64,000 bases of DNA from Allobosea lathyri (GCF_900108245.1 NZ_FNUY01000004.1:372001-436000); one strand, 5' to 3'. Positions 26,829-36,285 are shown, numbered from the stretch's first letter. Numbers and translations: made by a program. Notes: a model not told the origin generated them from the letters alone.

Positions 26829-28373
26829 ATGAGCCGTATTCTAGCCTCTGCCTTCATGTTGGCCGTGCTCGCGAGCCCGGCTGTCGCGCAATCCGTCACC
26901 GTCTCGGTGGCGGCCGACATCCGCAGCATCAATCCCGGCGTCAACCGCGACGACAACACCGATGATTTCGTCCTCCAGCTCGTCGAGGGCCTCGTCGGCT
27001 ACGGCGAGGATGGCACGGTAGGCCCGCTGCTGGCCGAGAAGATCGACGTCTCCGCCGATGGGAAGACCTACACCTTCACCCTGCGCAAGGGCGTGAAGTT
27101 CCATAACGGTGCCGACCTGACCTCGGCCGATGTGCTGTGGAGCTGGAACCGCTACATGGACCCGAAGACGGACTGGCGCTGCCTGTCCGAGTTCGACGGC
27201 CGCAACGGGCTGAAGGTCGAGTCGGTCGAGGCTCCCGATGCCGGCACTGTCGTGATGAAGCTCAACCAGTCCACCGCGCTGTTCCTCGACGCGCTGGCAC
27301 GCACCGACTGCGCCATGGCGGCCGTGATCCACAAGGATTCGGTCAAGGCCGACGGCAGCTTCGACAAGCCGATCGGCACCGGGCCCTACAAGCTCGGCGA
27401 GTGGAAGCGGGCCGAATATTTCACCATGACCGCCTTCGACGGCTATTCGCCCTTGAAGACCGACGGCAAGCGCGATGGCTATCTCGGCTCGAAGCGCCCT
27501 CTGATCAAGGACGTGAAATTCCTGATCGTGCGCGATCCCGCGACCGTCAAGGCTGGCCTGATCTCCGGCGCGATCGATCTCGGCGAGATCCTCTACAGCG
27601 ACGTCCCCGAGCTGAAGACCAATCCCAAGCTTGAGGTCGCCGTCGCCTCGAACGCCGTTCGCCATGCCTTCCTGATCCAGACGCGCGATCCGCTTCTGAA
27701 GAACCAGAAGCTGCGGCAGGCGATCGCTGCATCCATGGATATGGACGAGATCGTTGCTGCCGCCTCGTCGGGCCTCGCGCAGCCCAACACCTCGCCGATC
27801 TATCCGGGTTCGGCCTATTTCGGCGCCGTCGAGAAGCAGGGCCTGAAATACGACCCCGCCCAGGCCAAGAAGCTGCTGCAGGAGGCCGGCTACAAGGGCG
27901 AGAAGATCACCATTCTCGCCAACAAGCGCTCGACCGTGCCGAGCTTCCCCGCCGCCGTCGTGGCGCAGGCGATGATGCAGGCCGTCGGCATCAATGCCGA
28001 GATCGAGGTGCTGGAATGGGCGACGCAGCTCGACCGCTACAACAAGGGCAACTACCAGATGCAGTCCTTCTCCTATTCCTCGCGCTTCGACCCCGCGCTG
28101 GGCTTCGAGCAGTTCGCCGGCCCCAAGGACAAGCAGCCGCGCAAGGTCTGGGAGGAGCCGCAGGCGCTCGCCCTGATCGACAAATCGATGGCGGTTGCCG
28201 ACAAGGCCGAGCGGCAGAAGCTGTTCGACGAGTTGCACAAGCGCACGATCGACGAGGTGCCGCTGATCTTCACCTTCAACGGTCTCGACGTCCTCGCCCA
28301 TTCCAAGCGCGTGAAGGGCTTCCAGCCCTGGCAGTCCAAGCTGCGCATGTGGGAAGTCACGCTGGCGAACTGA
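26829..28373 (+). CDS. Oligopeptide-type ABC transporter substrate-binding protein (SBP_bac_5), paralogue 2
   Basis: A 514-residue periplasmic protein with a signal peptide (about 1-20, ending VAQ). It aligns along its length with the protein at 23510: FTLRKGVKFHNGADLTSAD, SWNRYMDPKTDWRCLSEF and EIEVLEWATQLDRY are nearly the same in both. AGGGGA lies upstream of the ATG. The next genes are its permeases, 38 bp on. It delivers the ligand, a peptide, amino-acid derivative or similar compound, to the shared transporter. Confidence 0.94.
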   Translation: MSRILASAFMLAVLASPAVAQSVTVSVAADIRSINPGVNRDDNTDDFVLQLVEGLVGYGEDGTVGPLLAEKIDVSADGKTYTFTLRKGVKFHNGADLTSADVLWSWNRYMDPKTDWRCLSEFDGRNGLKVESVEAPDAGTVVMKLNQSTALFLDALARTDCAMAAVIHKDSVKADGSFDKPIGTGPYKLGEWKRAEYFTMTAFDGYSPLKTDGKRDGYLGSKRPLIKDVKFLIVRDPATVKAGLISGAIDLGEILYSDVPELKTNPKLEVAVASNAVRHAFLIQTRDPLLKNQKLRQAIAASMDMDEIVAAASSGLAQPNTSPIYPGSAYFGAVEKQGLKYDPAQAKKLLQEAGYKGEKITILANKRSTVPSFPAAVVAQAMMQAVGINAEIEVLEWATQLDRYNKGNYQMQSFSYSSRFDPALGFEQFAGPKDKQPRKVWEEPQALALIDKSMAVADKAERQKLFDELHKRTIDEVPLIFTFNGLDVLAHSKRVKGFQPWQSKLRMWEVTLAN

Positions 28374-28411
28374 AGCCGTCGAAACCTGTCCCATAGCCGA
28401 AGGGGAAGCGG

Positions 28412-29356
28412 ATGCTGCGCTTCGCACTGACACGGGTCGCCATGGCGCTGCCGACGCTGCTGATCGTGGCAGTGTCGGTCTTCGTCCTGATCCGCCTGAT
28501 ACCGGGCGACCCTGCGCAACTCATGCTGGGCGACCTGGCGACACCGGCGAGCCTGGCCGATCTGCGCGCCAAGCTGGGGCTCGACCAGAGCCTGCCGACC
28601 CAGTTCCTGATCTGGATCGGCAAGGTCCTGCAGGGCGATTTCGGCCAGTCGATCAACTCGCAGCAGGCCGTGCTCCCGCTGATCCTGTCGCGCTTCTGGG
28701 TCAGCGCGCAGATCGTGCTGACCGCGGTTCTGCTGGCCAGCCTCGTGGCCGTGCCGGCCGGCGTGATCGCCGCCTGGCGGCAGGATTCGACGCTCGACCT
28801 CGGCCTCGTCGCAACCGCGACGCTGCTGCTTTCGATCCCGACCTTCTGGCTCGGCCTGCTGCTGCTGCTGTTCTTCGGCCTCAAGCTCGAATGGCTTCCG
28901 GTCGTCGGCTATGTCTCGATCGGCGACGACCCCTGGGCCGGTGTGCTCTATCTGGTGATGCCGATCCTGACGCTGTTCCTGCACGAAATCGGCGTCATCC
29001 TGCGCATGGCGCGGGCCTCGACGCTGGAGGTGATGCGGCTGGACTACATCACCCATGCCCGCGCCAAGGGCCTCTCCGAAATGGCCGTGCTCTGGCGTCA
29101 CGCCTTCAAGAACGCGTTCGGGCCGACCTGGACGCTGATCGGCCTCGTGCTTGGCAATCTGCTGGGCGGCATCGCGGTGGTCGAAACCGTCTTCACCATT
29201 CCCGGCCTCGGCCGGCTGCTCGTCGATGCGATCTTTGCCCGCGATTACCCGGTGATCCAGGGCTGCATGCTCTTCGTCGCCTTCACCTATGTGCTGGTGA
29301 ACCTCGTCATCGACCTCTGCTATCCCATCTTCGACCCGAGGGTGACGGCCGAATGA
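28412..29356 (+). CDS. ABC transporter permease, DppB-like
   Basis: A 314-residue inner-membrane protein with six predicted helices, the first at about 9-29 (ALPTLLIVAVSVFVLIRLIPGD is the DppB/OppB N-terminal signature). The ATPase-contacting EAA-like loop is YITHARAKGLSEMAVLWRHAFKNA (about 211-234). It forms a heterodimer with the next gene product, with which it shares an ATGA overlap. Confidence 0.94.
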   Translation: MLRFALTRVAMALPTLLIVAVSVFVLIRLIPGDPAQLMLGDLATPASLADLRAKLGLDQSLPTQFLIWIGKVLQGDFGQSINSQQAVLPLILSRFWVSAQIVLTAVLLASLVAVPAGVIAAWRQDSTLDLGLVATATLLLSIPTFWLGLLLLLFFGLKLEWLPVVGYVSIGDDPWAGVLYLVMPILTLFLHEIGVILRMARASTLEVMRLDYITHARAKGLSEMAVLWRHAFKNAFGPTWTLIGLVLGNLLGGIAVVETVFTIPGLGRLLVDAIFARDYPVIQGCMLFVAFTYVLVNLVIDLCYPIFDPRVTAE

Positions 29357-30171
29357 AAACTCCCGCACCCAACGCGCTGATCGGCGGCGCGCTCATCGGC
29401 GGCCTCGCCATCGTCGCCGGCATCGGCGCGGTCTGGACGCCCTTCGATCCGCTGCAGCTGAGCTTCCGCGCCAAGCTCGCCGCCCCAAGCGCGGCCCACT
29501 GGCTCGGCACCGACGAATTCGGCCGCGATGTCCTGAGCCGTCTGATGGCGGGCGCTGCGACCAGCGTCTGGATCAGCCTGCTGACGGTCCTGCTCGCCGT
29601 CACGCTCGGTACGATCATCGGCATCTTTTCCGGCTATGTCCGGGGCTGGTTCGATCGCATCGTCATGGCGTTCAACGACGCGCTGCTCGCCTTCCCCGGC
29701 ATCCTGCTGGCGCTTGGGCTGCTGGCCGTGGTCGGCGCCAACAAATATGGCATCATCGTCGCGCTTGGCATCGCCTATACGCCCTCGGTCGCGCGCATCG
29801 TTCGCGGCACCGTGCTCTCGCTGCGCGAGAAGGAGTTCATCTCCGCCTCCCGCGTGATGGGCAATTCCGAGGCCTTCACCATGGCCCGCCACATCCTGCC
29901 CAATTGCATCGCGCCGCTCACAGTGCTGGCGACATCGCTGTTCGGCTGGGTGCTGCTGGCCGAGAGCGCCCTGTCCTTCCTGGGCCTGGGCGTCCCGCCG
30001 CCGGCGCCGACCTGGGGCAACATGCTAGCAGGCAGCCGCCCCTATATCGGCCAGGCGGTCTGGCTCGGCATCTTCCCGGGCCTGTGCATCTCGCTGACGC
30101 TGCTCGGTATCAACCTGCTCGGCGACGCCGTGCGCGACCGGCTCGATCCGCGGATGAGGGGCATGCGATGA
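29353..30171 (+). CDS. ABC transporter permease, DppC-like
   Basis: A 272-residue permease with six membrane spans. HWLGTDEFGRDVLSRLMAGA is the classic DppC/OppC periplasmic motif and EFISASRVMGNSEAFTMARHILPN the EAA loop. It begins at the overlapping ATG at 29353 and its own stop overlaps the ATPase start, so the transporter genes are translationally coupled. Confidence 0.94.
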   Translation: MKTPAPNALIGGALIGGLAIVAGIGAVWTPFDPLQLSFRAKLAAPSAAHWLGTDEFGRDVLSRLMAGAATSVWISLLTVLLAVTLGTIIGIFSGYVRGWFDRIVMAFNDALLAFPGILLALGLLAVVGANKYGIIVALGIAYTPSVARIVRGTVLSLREKEFISASRVMGNSEAFTMARHILPNCIAPLTVLATSLFGWVLLAESALSFLGLGVPPPAPTWGNMLAGSRPYIGQAVWLGIFPGLCISLTLLGINLLGDAVRDRLDPRMRGMR

Positions 30172-31835
30172 ACGCCATCAAAGCCCTGTTGGAGGTCAAG
30201 GACCTCACGCTGAAGATCGGCGCGACCGGGAAGACCGTCGTCAACGATGTCAGCTTTTCGGTGTCGCCGGGCGAGATCGTCGGCATCGTCGGCGAATCCG
30301 GCTCCGGCAAGACGCTGGCCGCGCGCGCCCTGATGGGTTTCGTGCCGCCGGCCGTCAGGATGACCTCCGGTTCGATCCTGTTCGACGGCGAAGAGGTCAC
30401 GACGATGCCGCCCAAGCGCCTGCGCGCGATGCGCGGCTCGCGGGTCGGCATGGTCTTCCAGGAGCCGATGACCTCCCTCAACCCGTCGATGCTGATCGGC
30501 CGCCAGCTCGACGAGGGCCTTGCCCTGCATCGCAAGCTCGATGCGGCTGGCCGCAAGGCGTTGATCCTCGACATGCTCCGGCGTGTCGGCCTGCGCGATC
30601 CCGAGGGCGCCCTCACCGCCTATCCGCACCAGTTCTCCGGCGGCATGCGCCAGCGCATCATGCTGGCCTCTGTCATGCTGCTGAAGCCGGCCCTGCTGAT
30701 CGCCGACGAGCCGACCACCGCGCTCGACGCCGTCGTGCAGCGCGACGTGATGGAGCTGATGGTCGACCTGACCCAGGCGAACGGCACCGCCGTCCTGCTG
30801 ATCTCGCACGATCTCGGCATGGTCGCGCGCTATTGCAGCCGGATCGTCGTGATGTGCCAGGGCGACGTGGTCGAACAGGGCTTGGCCGAGGACATTCTGG
30901 CGCGTCCGCAACATCCCTATACGCGCAAGCTGCTGGCCGCGATGCCGCACCGGCTGCCGGCCCGCGCATTGCCGGAAGCGCAGACGCCGATCGTCGCCGC
31001 GCGCGAGCTGATCGTCGACTATCCCGGCCGGCAGGGCTTCTTCCGCAAGGAAGCTCCCAAGCGGGCGCTTCACGGCATCAGCCTTGAGGTTCAGCCCCGG
31101 CAGGTCGTGGCCGTCGTCGGCGGCTCGGGCTCGGGCAAGACCACGCTCGGCCAGGCCATTGCCGGCCTGCTCAAGCCCACCGGCGGCGACATCCTGTTCA
31201 ACGGCAAGCCGATCTTCAAGAGCGAAACAGCCTATTGGGACTACCGCCTGAGCTGCCAGATGGTGTTCCAGGACCCCTATTCCTCGCTCGACCCGCGCAT
31301 GACCATCGGGCAGCTCGTCGCCGAGCCGCTGCGGTTGGTGCCCGGCATGAGCACGGACGAGAGGAAAGCCCGCGTCGCCGAGGTGCTGGCCGAGGTCGGA
31401 CTGAAGGACGGCTTCGCCAGCCGCTATCCGCACGAACTCTCGGGCGGGCAGCGCCAGCGCATCGCGATCGCGCGCGCCATCGTGCGCCGGCCGAGCTTCG
31501 TCATCGCCGACGAACCGGTCTCGGCGCTCGATGTCACGGTGCGCGCGCAGGTTCTCGAGCTCTTCGCCGAATTGCAGCGCAAGCACGGCTTCTCCTGCCT
31601 GTTCATCAGCCATGATCTCGGCGTGGTCGAGCAGGTGGCCGACCGCGTCATCGTCATGCATGAGGGCCGCATCGTCGAGGAAGGCTCGCGCGACGAGATC
31701 TTCGACAATCCCCGCCACGCCTACACCCGCAAGCTGCTTTCGGCCGTACCGGGCCTCGAAAGCACCGGCGATGGCGGCGTGCGCCTGTTCTGGCGCTTGG
31801 CCGATCAGGACAAAGAAATGGCCGTGCCGGGCTGA
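30168..31835 (+). CDS. Fused dipeptide-type ABC transporter ATPase (DppD-DppF)
   Basis: A 555-residue protein with two complete nucleotide-binding domains. Domain 1: Walker A GESGSGKT, signature FSGGMRQR, Walker B LLIADEPTTALD. Domain 2: GGSGSGKT, LSGGQRQR, FVIADEPVSALD. Each ends with the oligopeptide-ATPase motif HPYTRKLL or HAYTRKLL. Such fusions occur in glutathione/nickel-peptide type importers (GsiA-like). It closes the operon and is followed by a repeat-derived hairpin before the convergent next gene. Confidence 0.94.
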   Translation: MNAIKALLEVKDLTLKIGATGKTVVNDVSFSVSPGEIVGIVGESGSGKTLAARALMGFVPPAVRMTSGSILFDGEEVTTMPPKRLRAMRGSRVGMVFQEPMTSLNPSMLIGRQLDEGLALHRKLDAAGRKALILDMLRRVGLRDPEGALTAYPHQFSGGMRQRIMLASVMLLKPALLIADEPTTALDAVVQRDVMELMVDLTQANGTAVLLISHDLGMVARYCSRIVVMCQGDVVEQGLAEDILARPQHPYTRKLLAAMPHRLPARALPEAQTPIVAARELIVDYPGRQGFFRKEAPKRALHGISLEVQPRQVVAVVGGSGSGKTTLGQAIAGLLKPTGGDILFNGKPIFKSETAYWDYRLSCQMVFQDPYSSLDPRMTIGQLVAEPLRLVPGMSTDERKARVAEVLAEVGLKDGFASRYPHELSGGQRQRIAIARAIVRRPSFVIADEPVSALDVTVRAQVLELFAELQRKHGFSCLFISHDLGVVEQVADRVIVMHEGRIVEEGSRDEIFDNPRHAYTRKLLSAVPGLESTGDGGVRLFWRLADQDKEMAVPG

Positions 31836-31875
31836 TCAGCCAGCGGCACGGCCAGTCTATCTTTCGACAGCCCCG

Positions 31876-31927
31876 GCCCTCGTCCTGAGAGCCATTCCCA
31901 AAGGAATGGCGTCTCCAGGGATGGGGG
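31876..31927. repeat. Partial family A palindromic repeat with strong hairpin
   Basis: A diverged half-copy of the element seen complete at 38665, 43284 and 52518: it begins GCCCTCGTCCTGAGAGCC. Its core GCCATTCC-CAAA-GGAATGGC (31891-31910) is a perfect 8-bp stem. It sits between two convergent genes and may act as a bidirectional transcription stop, although no T-tract is present. Confidence 0.6.
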
Positions 31928-31942
31928 CTGCAGAGAAGGCGC

Positions 31943-33136
31943 TCAGCGCGCGCGCTTGGCGCCGACCATTTCGTCCCATTTCCGGAACGCGACGACCATC
32001 TTCTCGGGCTTCAGCGGCAGCTCGATCGGGTTGTTGGCGATGAGGTCGGCATATTCGGGCCGGCCGAACTCCTCGATGACCTTCTGGCTGCTCTCGGGCG
32101 CCAGCGACAGCGGCACGTTCTTCACCGCCGGGCCCGGATAGAGATAGCCCTCGTCATAGGCATAGGCCTGAGCCTTGGGCGTCAGGACATAGGCCATCAT
32201 GTCGAGCACGACTGCGAGACGATCGCTGGGAATGCCCTTGGGCACGCACATGAAGAACGCGTCGGACACCCAGTGGAAGCCCTTCAGGGTCTGGATCTTC
32301 GCCGATTTCGGCACGATTCCGAGCGCGCGCGGATTGATGTCCCAGCCGGTGGTCGAGATGATGATGTCGCGCGAGCCCTCGCCGAACTCCTTCATCGTCG
32401 CGCCGGTGCCGGCCGGATAATACTCGATGTACTGGCCAAGTTCCTGGAGATAGGCCCAGGTCTTGTCCCAGCCACCGACCGGGTCCTGCGGGTCCTTGTC
32501 GCCGAGAATGTAGGGCAGGCCCATCATGAAGGTGCGGCCGGGCCCGGAATTGGTCGGGCGGGCATACATGAACTTGTTGGGGTTCTGCTTGGCCCAGGCC
32601 AGCAGCTCCTCGGCCGAGGTCGGCACCGCCTTGACGCGCTCGGGCGCATATTCGAGCAGCGGCCCGGACGGGTAATAGTTCACCACGACGCCGAAACCAT
32701 CGCCCTGGACCTTGTGCAGATTCAGCGCGGCCGGCTCGTAATTCTCCTCGATCTTCGGGAATTTATCCGCGAAGTCGGGCAGGATCTTCTGCCACAGCTT
32801 CTGGTCGAGCCCTGCGGCGAGTCCGTCGCTGCCGGTCAGCACGAGATCGAGATCGGCGCGGCCTGCCTCCTGCTGCGCTTTGATCTTGCTGGCGAGTTCA
32901 GGCGCCGGTGCCTTCACGAAGGCGATGCGCGAGACCAGCTTGGGATTGGCGGTGCGATAATCCTCGAACGCCTTCTGCATCAAGGCCAGCGCGCCGCCGA
33001 CATCGATGACGCTGATCACCACCGGCGCGGAAGGCAGCGCCGGCGAGGCAGCAAATGCGCCCGGCGCACCGGTCGCCACTGCAGCCAGGCCGCCCAGAAC
33101 GGCGCGGCGGTTGAGGCCTGTCAGGTCGTTGCTCAT
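31943..33136 (-). CDS. Extracellular solute-binding protein (family 1-like), orphan paralogue A
   Basis: A 397-residue exported protein with a twin-arginine-like leader (NRRAVLGGLAAVATGAPGAFA). Mature features include DLDLVLTGSDGLAAGLDQ and NPNKFMYARPTNSGPG. It is homologous throughout to the protein at 36429 on the other strand, for example the shared GWDINPRALGIVPK and a GYLYPGPAVK/GYFYPGPAVK pair. It is the third gene of a leftward nagB-like/nagA-like operon. No permease or ATPase for this binding-protein class lies in the window, so the partner is elsewhere or shared. Confidence 0.85.
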   Translation of the reverse strand: MSNDLTGLNRRAVLGGLAAVATGAPGAFAASPALPSAPVVISVIDVGGALALMQKAFEDYRTANPKLVSRIAFVKAPAPELASKIKAQQEAGRADLDLVLTGSDGLAAGLDQKLWQKILPDFADKFPKIEENYEPAALNLHKVQGDGFGVVVNYYPSGPLLEYAPERVKAVPTSAEELLAWAKQNPNKFMYARPTNSGPGRTFMMGLPYILGDKDPQDPVGGWDKTWAYLQELGQYIEYYPAGTGATMKEFGEGSRDIIISTTGWDINPRALGIVPKSAKIQTLKGFHWVSDAFFMCVPKGIPSDRLAVVLDMMAYVLTPKAQAYAYDEGYLYPGPAVKNVPLSLAPESSQKVIEEFGRPEYADLIANNPIELPLKPEKMVVAFRKWDEMVGAKRAR

Positions 33137-33157
33137 ATCGTGATCTCCCCTTTTTGA

Positions 33158-34240
33158 TTAAATCGTTGCTTGAATTCGCGAGACGTCAGGCATGGCGTAA
33201 CGACGCTCGACATCGCCGATGCGGGCGCGTCGGATGAAGAGATCCTGCGACCATTCGAGCTGGCTTTCGGCAAGCGCGATCCCGCGGGCGCGCAAAGCCG
33301 GCTCCAGCGCCGCGAGCGGATGGCTCGACGCCATCGCGACCGCCTCTTCAGGCGTCGCCAATCCCCATTCAATGACATTGCGCACGGCCTGATCGAGGCA
33401 GAGCGCCGAGCCTGCGAGCGAGGCGCTGCTCGCCAGCCGCACAGAGCCATCCGCCCCGCGCTCGACCGCCATCCCGGCGAAGCTGTAACGGCCGGGCGTG
33501 GCCGCAGCCCCCACCACCGCATCGGTGACGAGGATCGCCCGCGAAAACCCCTTGGCCCGCAGCAGCGATTGCAGGGCCTTCGGGTGGACATGGATGCCAT
33601 CGGCAATGAAGCTTGCCCAGAGCCGGTCTTCGGCGAGCTGCGCGAAGATCGGATTGACGAGCTTGTGCGCCTGCTGCGGCATGCCATTGCCGAGATGGGT
33701 CGAAAGCGTCGCGCCGGCCTGCGCCGCCGCAGCGATCACGTCGAAATCCGCGGCCGTATGGCCGAGCGCCACGATCCGATGAGTTCGTGCCAGGGCCTCG
33801 ATCAGCGGCAGCACGCCGGCGACTTCCGGCGCGACCGTAACCATCAGGATCGGCCGGGCAAGGCCCTGCTCCAGACGGTCGACGAGAGCCGGATCGGCCG
33901 CGATCATCGCGTCCGGCGGATGGCAGCCGGCATAGCCGGCCGCCGGATTCAGGAACGGACCCTCAAGATGATAGCCCGGGCACATCAGCGGCCCGAGCCG
34001 GCTTGCCGCGACCGCCATGTCGAGGACTTTCAGGCGCGTCTCCAGCTCGTGGGGATGCGCCGTGATGATGGTCGGCAGGCAGGTGGTGACGCCCGTCGCC
34101 AGCATCGCCTCAAACGCGTGGTCGATCTCCGCCGCCGTCACCGTGCCGGAGTTGAAGTCGACGCCGGCAAAGCCGTTGACCTGGAGATCGACAAGACCCG
34201 CTGTCAGCATGGGCAACGCCTGCTCCCGTTCCAAGCTCAA
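33158..34240 (-). CDS. nagA: N-acetylglucosamine-6-phosphate deacetylase-like amidohydrolase
   Basis: A 360-residue TIM-barrel amidohydrolase. [14 protein letters not shown] matches the E. coli-type single-metal NagA site; metal/active residues appear in [22 protein letters not shown] (Glu), [10 protein letters not shown] and STHLGNGM (His), and VTDAVVGA (catalytic Asp). The protein begins almost at the barrel: about 40 residues of the N-terminal beta subdomain are absent, and the C-terminus lacks the usual GxIxxGxxADLV segment. It starts at TTG overlapping the nagB stop; ATG at 34210 is an alternative. The reaction is probably deacetylation of an N-acetylamino sugar phosphate. Confidence 0.78.
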   Translation of the reverse strand: MSLEREQALPMLTAGLVDLQVNGFAGVDFNSGTVTAAEIDHAFEAMLATGVTTCLPTIITAHPHELETRLKVLDMAVAASRLGPLMCPGYHLEGPFLNPAAGYAGCHPPDAMIAADPALVDRLEQGLARPILMVTVAPEVAGVLPLIEALARTHRIVALGHTAADFDVIAAAAQAGATLSTHLGNGMPQQAHKLVNPIFAQLAEDRLWASFIADGIHVHPKALQSLLRAKGFSRAILVTDAVVGAAATPGRYSFAGMAVERGADGSVRLASSASLAGSALCLDQAVRNVIEWGLATPEEAVAMASSHPLAALEPALRARGIALAESQLEWSQDLFIRRARIGDVERRYAMPDVSRIQATI

Positions 34241-34980
34241 CCGCGCTTCAAAAGCGAGGCGGCAGGCGGATCGATGAACAGCACGGTATTCTTGTGCTGC
34301 TGGAGGATCGAGGCCGGATGCAGGTTGCTGACCGGCCCTTCCAGCGCGTCCCGCGTCGCTTGCGCCTTGCGCGTGTCGGAGACGCAGAGAACGATCAGCT
34401 CGCTCTTCAGGATTTGCTTCACGCTCATCGAGATCGCGCGTTCCGGCACGGCATCGAAGCTGGGGAACCAGCCCTCGCCGAACTGCTGCTGGCGGCAGGC
34501 ATCGTCCAGCTTCACCACGATATAGGGCGCGTCTGTATCGAAATCGGCCGGCGGGTCGTTGAAGGCAAGGTGGCAGTTCTCGCCGATGCCGGCAAAGCAG
34601 ACATCGATGCGCCGTCCCGCGATCAAGGCGCTGAGGCGCTGCGTCTCGGCGTCGGGATCACCCTCGCCATCGACCGGAACGAATGTGGGCGCGTCATTCA
34701 GCGGCAGCATGAAGCGCAGGCGGAGATACCCCCTGAAGCTCGCCGGGTGCTGCTCGCCGAGACCGACATATTCGTCGAGATGGAAAGCGGTGACCTTGGT
34801 CCAGTCGATGCCTTCGGCTGCGACCAGAGCCTTGAGCACGTCGAACTGGCTCGCGCCGGTGGCGACGATGATCGTTGCCTCGCCGAAACGGGCCTGAGCC
34901 TCGCGGATCGCCTGCGCGCCCAGCGCTGCGGCCTGCACGCCCAACGTCTCCTTGTCAGCGGCGATGCGAATATCGATCAT
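34237..34980 (-). CDS. nagB: NagB-like glucosamine-6-phosphate isomerase/deaminase family protein
   Basis: A 247-residue NagB/6-phosphogluconolactonase-fold enzyme. FHLDEYVGL carries the proton-transfer Asp, and the second active loop reads [14 protein letters not shown] where E. coli NagB has GVGNDGHIAFNEP; thus the residues equivalent to Asp141 and Glu148 are Asn and Asp, while His143 is kept. This places it in a NagB-like subgroup whose substrate may differ. It is the first gene of the leftward operon, divergent from a ROK regulator. Ordinary GlcN6P deamination remains possible. Confidence 0.75.
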   Translation of the reverse strand: MIDIRIAADKETLGVQAAALGAQAIREAQARFGEATIIVATGASQFDVLKALVAAEGIDWTKVTAFHLDEYVGLGEQHPASFRGYLRLRFMLPLNDAPTFVPVDGEGDPDAETQRLSALIAGRRIDVCFAGIGENCHLAFNDPPADFDTDAPYIVVKLDDACRQQQFGEGWFPSFDAVPERAISMSVKQILKSELIVLCVSDTRKAQATRDALEGPVSNLHPASILQQHKNTVLFIDPPAASLLKRG

Positions 34981-35100
34981 GCTATTTTTGAACCTTTTAC
35001 GAGATAAATTTTTCTATATTCTGGCTTGAAGCTTATGAAGCTTTCGCGGAAACGCAACCGTAATTTTTGAACCGAAGCGTTCTGAATAAGAGGCAACGCC
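34981..35100. promoter_or_regulatory. Divergent promoter/operator region of nagB-like operon and ROK gene
   Basis: An AT-rich 120-bp gap in otherwise GC-rich DNA. ATTTTTGAACC occurs twice in direct orientation (34984-34994 and 35063-35073), 79 bp apart, and GAAGCTT is repeated at 35028 and 35037 around an AAGCTT palindrome. Two spaced sites flanking divergent starts would suit looping by a dimeric or tetrameric ROK repressor. Confidence 0.5.
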
Positions 35101-36285
35101 GTGGCGCTGGTGACGATCGACGATAGCGGGCTCTCGACGGCCTATGAGCGCGACTGCGCGCGGGTCTACCGGCTGGTTCTGGCCGGCCTGGCGCATTCCC
35201 GCTCCGACGTCAGCAGGCTGCTGGGCATGCGCTCGACCACGACATCGCGCGTGACGGGCGATCTGCTGGCGCACCGCCTCATTCTGGAAACGACAGGAGA
35301 GGCCAGCGGTCGTGGCCGCCCCGCCGCCGTGCTCGTCGCCAATACCAGACGCATCGGTACCTCCGTGATCTATGTCTCCAGCCAGTCGCTGTCCGGCGCG
35401 CTGGTCGATCTCAGTGGACATCTCGTCGCGGAACGCACGATCATGATCGCTCGCGACGCTGACAACGCCGCCATCGCCGCTGCAATGGCCGAGCTGGCCC
35501 GCCTGCTGATCGAGGCGATGCCGCGTGGCATGAGCCATGCCGGCACCGCCGTCTCACTGTCGGGCTTGCTCGATCTGCAGCGCGGCCAATGGCTGATGGC
35601 CTCGCGCTGGCCGAAGATGCGCGGACTGGACATCGCCGCGATTCTTGCGCCCATCGCCGGCCCCGTCGAAATCTGCCGCAATCTCGACGCCGAATTGCGG
35701 GCCCGCGCAGCACGAGAGCCCGAGCAGTTCGCCGGAAGCACGCTGCTCCTGCATTGGGGCTGGGGCATTGGCCTCGCCTATGCCGTCAACGGACAGCCCT
35801 TCGCACCGGCCGGCTCCTTCGGCGAGATCGGCCATTGGCGGCTCTCGGCCCTGGAAGAGCGCAGCTGCGGTTGCGGCAACACCGCCTGCCTCGAAACCGG
35901 CGCGGCGCTCTGGTCGCTCCTGCCAGCGCTGAGGCAGCGCTGGCCCGATCTGGAGGAGGACGAGGCCCGGCTTGCCCGGCAACTTTCGGGCCGCGACCTG
36001 ATGAGCCTGCCCGAGATCGAAACGGCCGCTCGCCTGCTCGCACGCGCACTCGCCAATGCCTGCCGGATTTTCTTCCCGACACGCATCGCGGTCAGCGGCC
36101 CCTTTGCCGCCAATCCGCAGCTCTGGGCCCATTTCGACGAGTTGCTCAGGGCGGAAGGTACGATGGACGGCTTTGCCATGCCGCATCTGGCCAGCGTGCG
36201 CGCAAGCCAGCAGCACGAGATCCACGGCGCCGCCGCTCCCCTGCTCAGTCGCGCAGCGGGCGCATTGGTGACCGATCGCGGATAG
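35101..36285 (+). CDS. ROK-family transcriptional regulator
   Basis: A 394-residue NagC/XylR-type regulator: an N-terminal winged helix (about 18-75, HSRSDVSRLLGMRSTTTSRVTGDLL) and a sugar-kinase-fold ROK domain. The zinc cluster is SCGCGNTACLET (about 258-269), while GSFGEIGHW corresponds to the ROK signature. It starts at GTG after AAGAGG. Being divergent from the nagB-like operon and upstream of the rightward sugar genes, it likely represses both in the absence of an amino-sugar ligand. Confidence 0.9.
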   Translation: MALVTIDDSGLSTAYERDCARVYRLVLAGLAHSRSDVSRLLGMRSTTTSRVTGDLLAHRLILETTGEASGRGRPAAVLVANTRRIGTSVIYVSSQSLSGALVDLSGHLVAERTIMIARDADNAAIAAAMAELARLLIEAMPRGMSHAGTAVSLSGLLDLQRGQWLMASRWPKMRGLDIAAILAPIAGPVEICRNLDAELRARAAREPEQFAGSTLLLHWGWGIGLAYAVNGQPFAPAGSFGEIGHWRLSALEERSCGCGNTACLETGAALWSLLPALRQRWPDLEEDEARLARQLSGRDLMSLPEIETAARLLARALANACRIFFPTRIAVSGPFAANPQLWAHFDELLRAEGTMDGFAMPHLASVRASQQHEIHGAAAPLLSRAAGALVTDRG

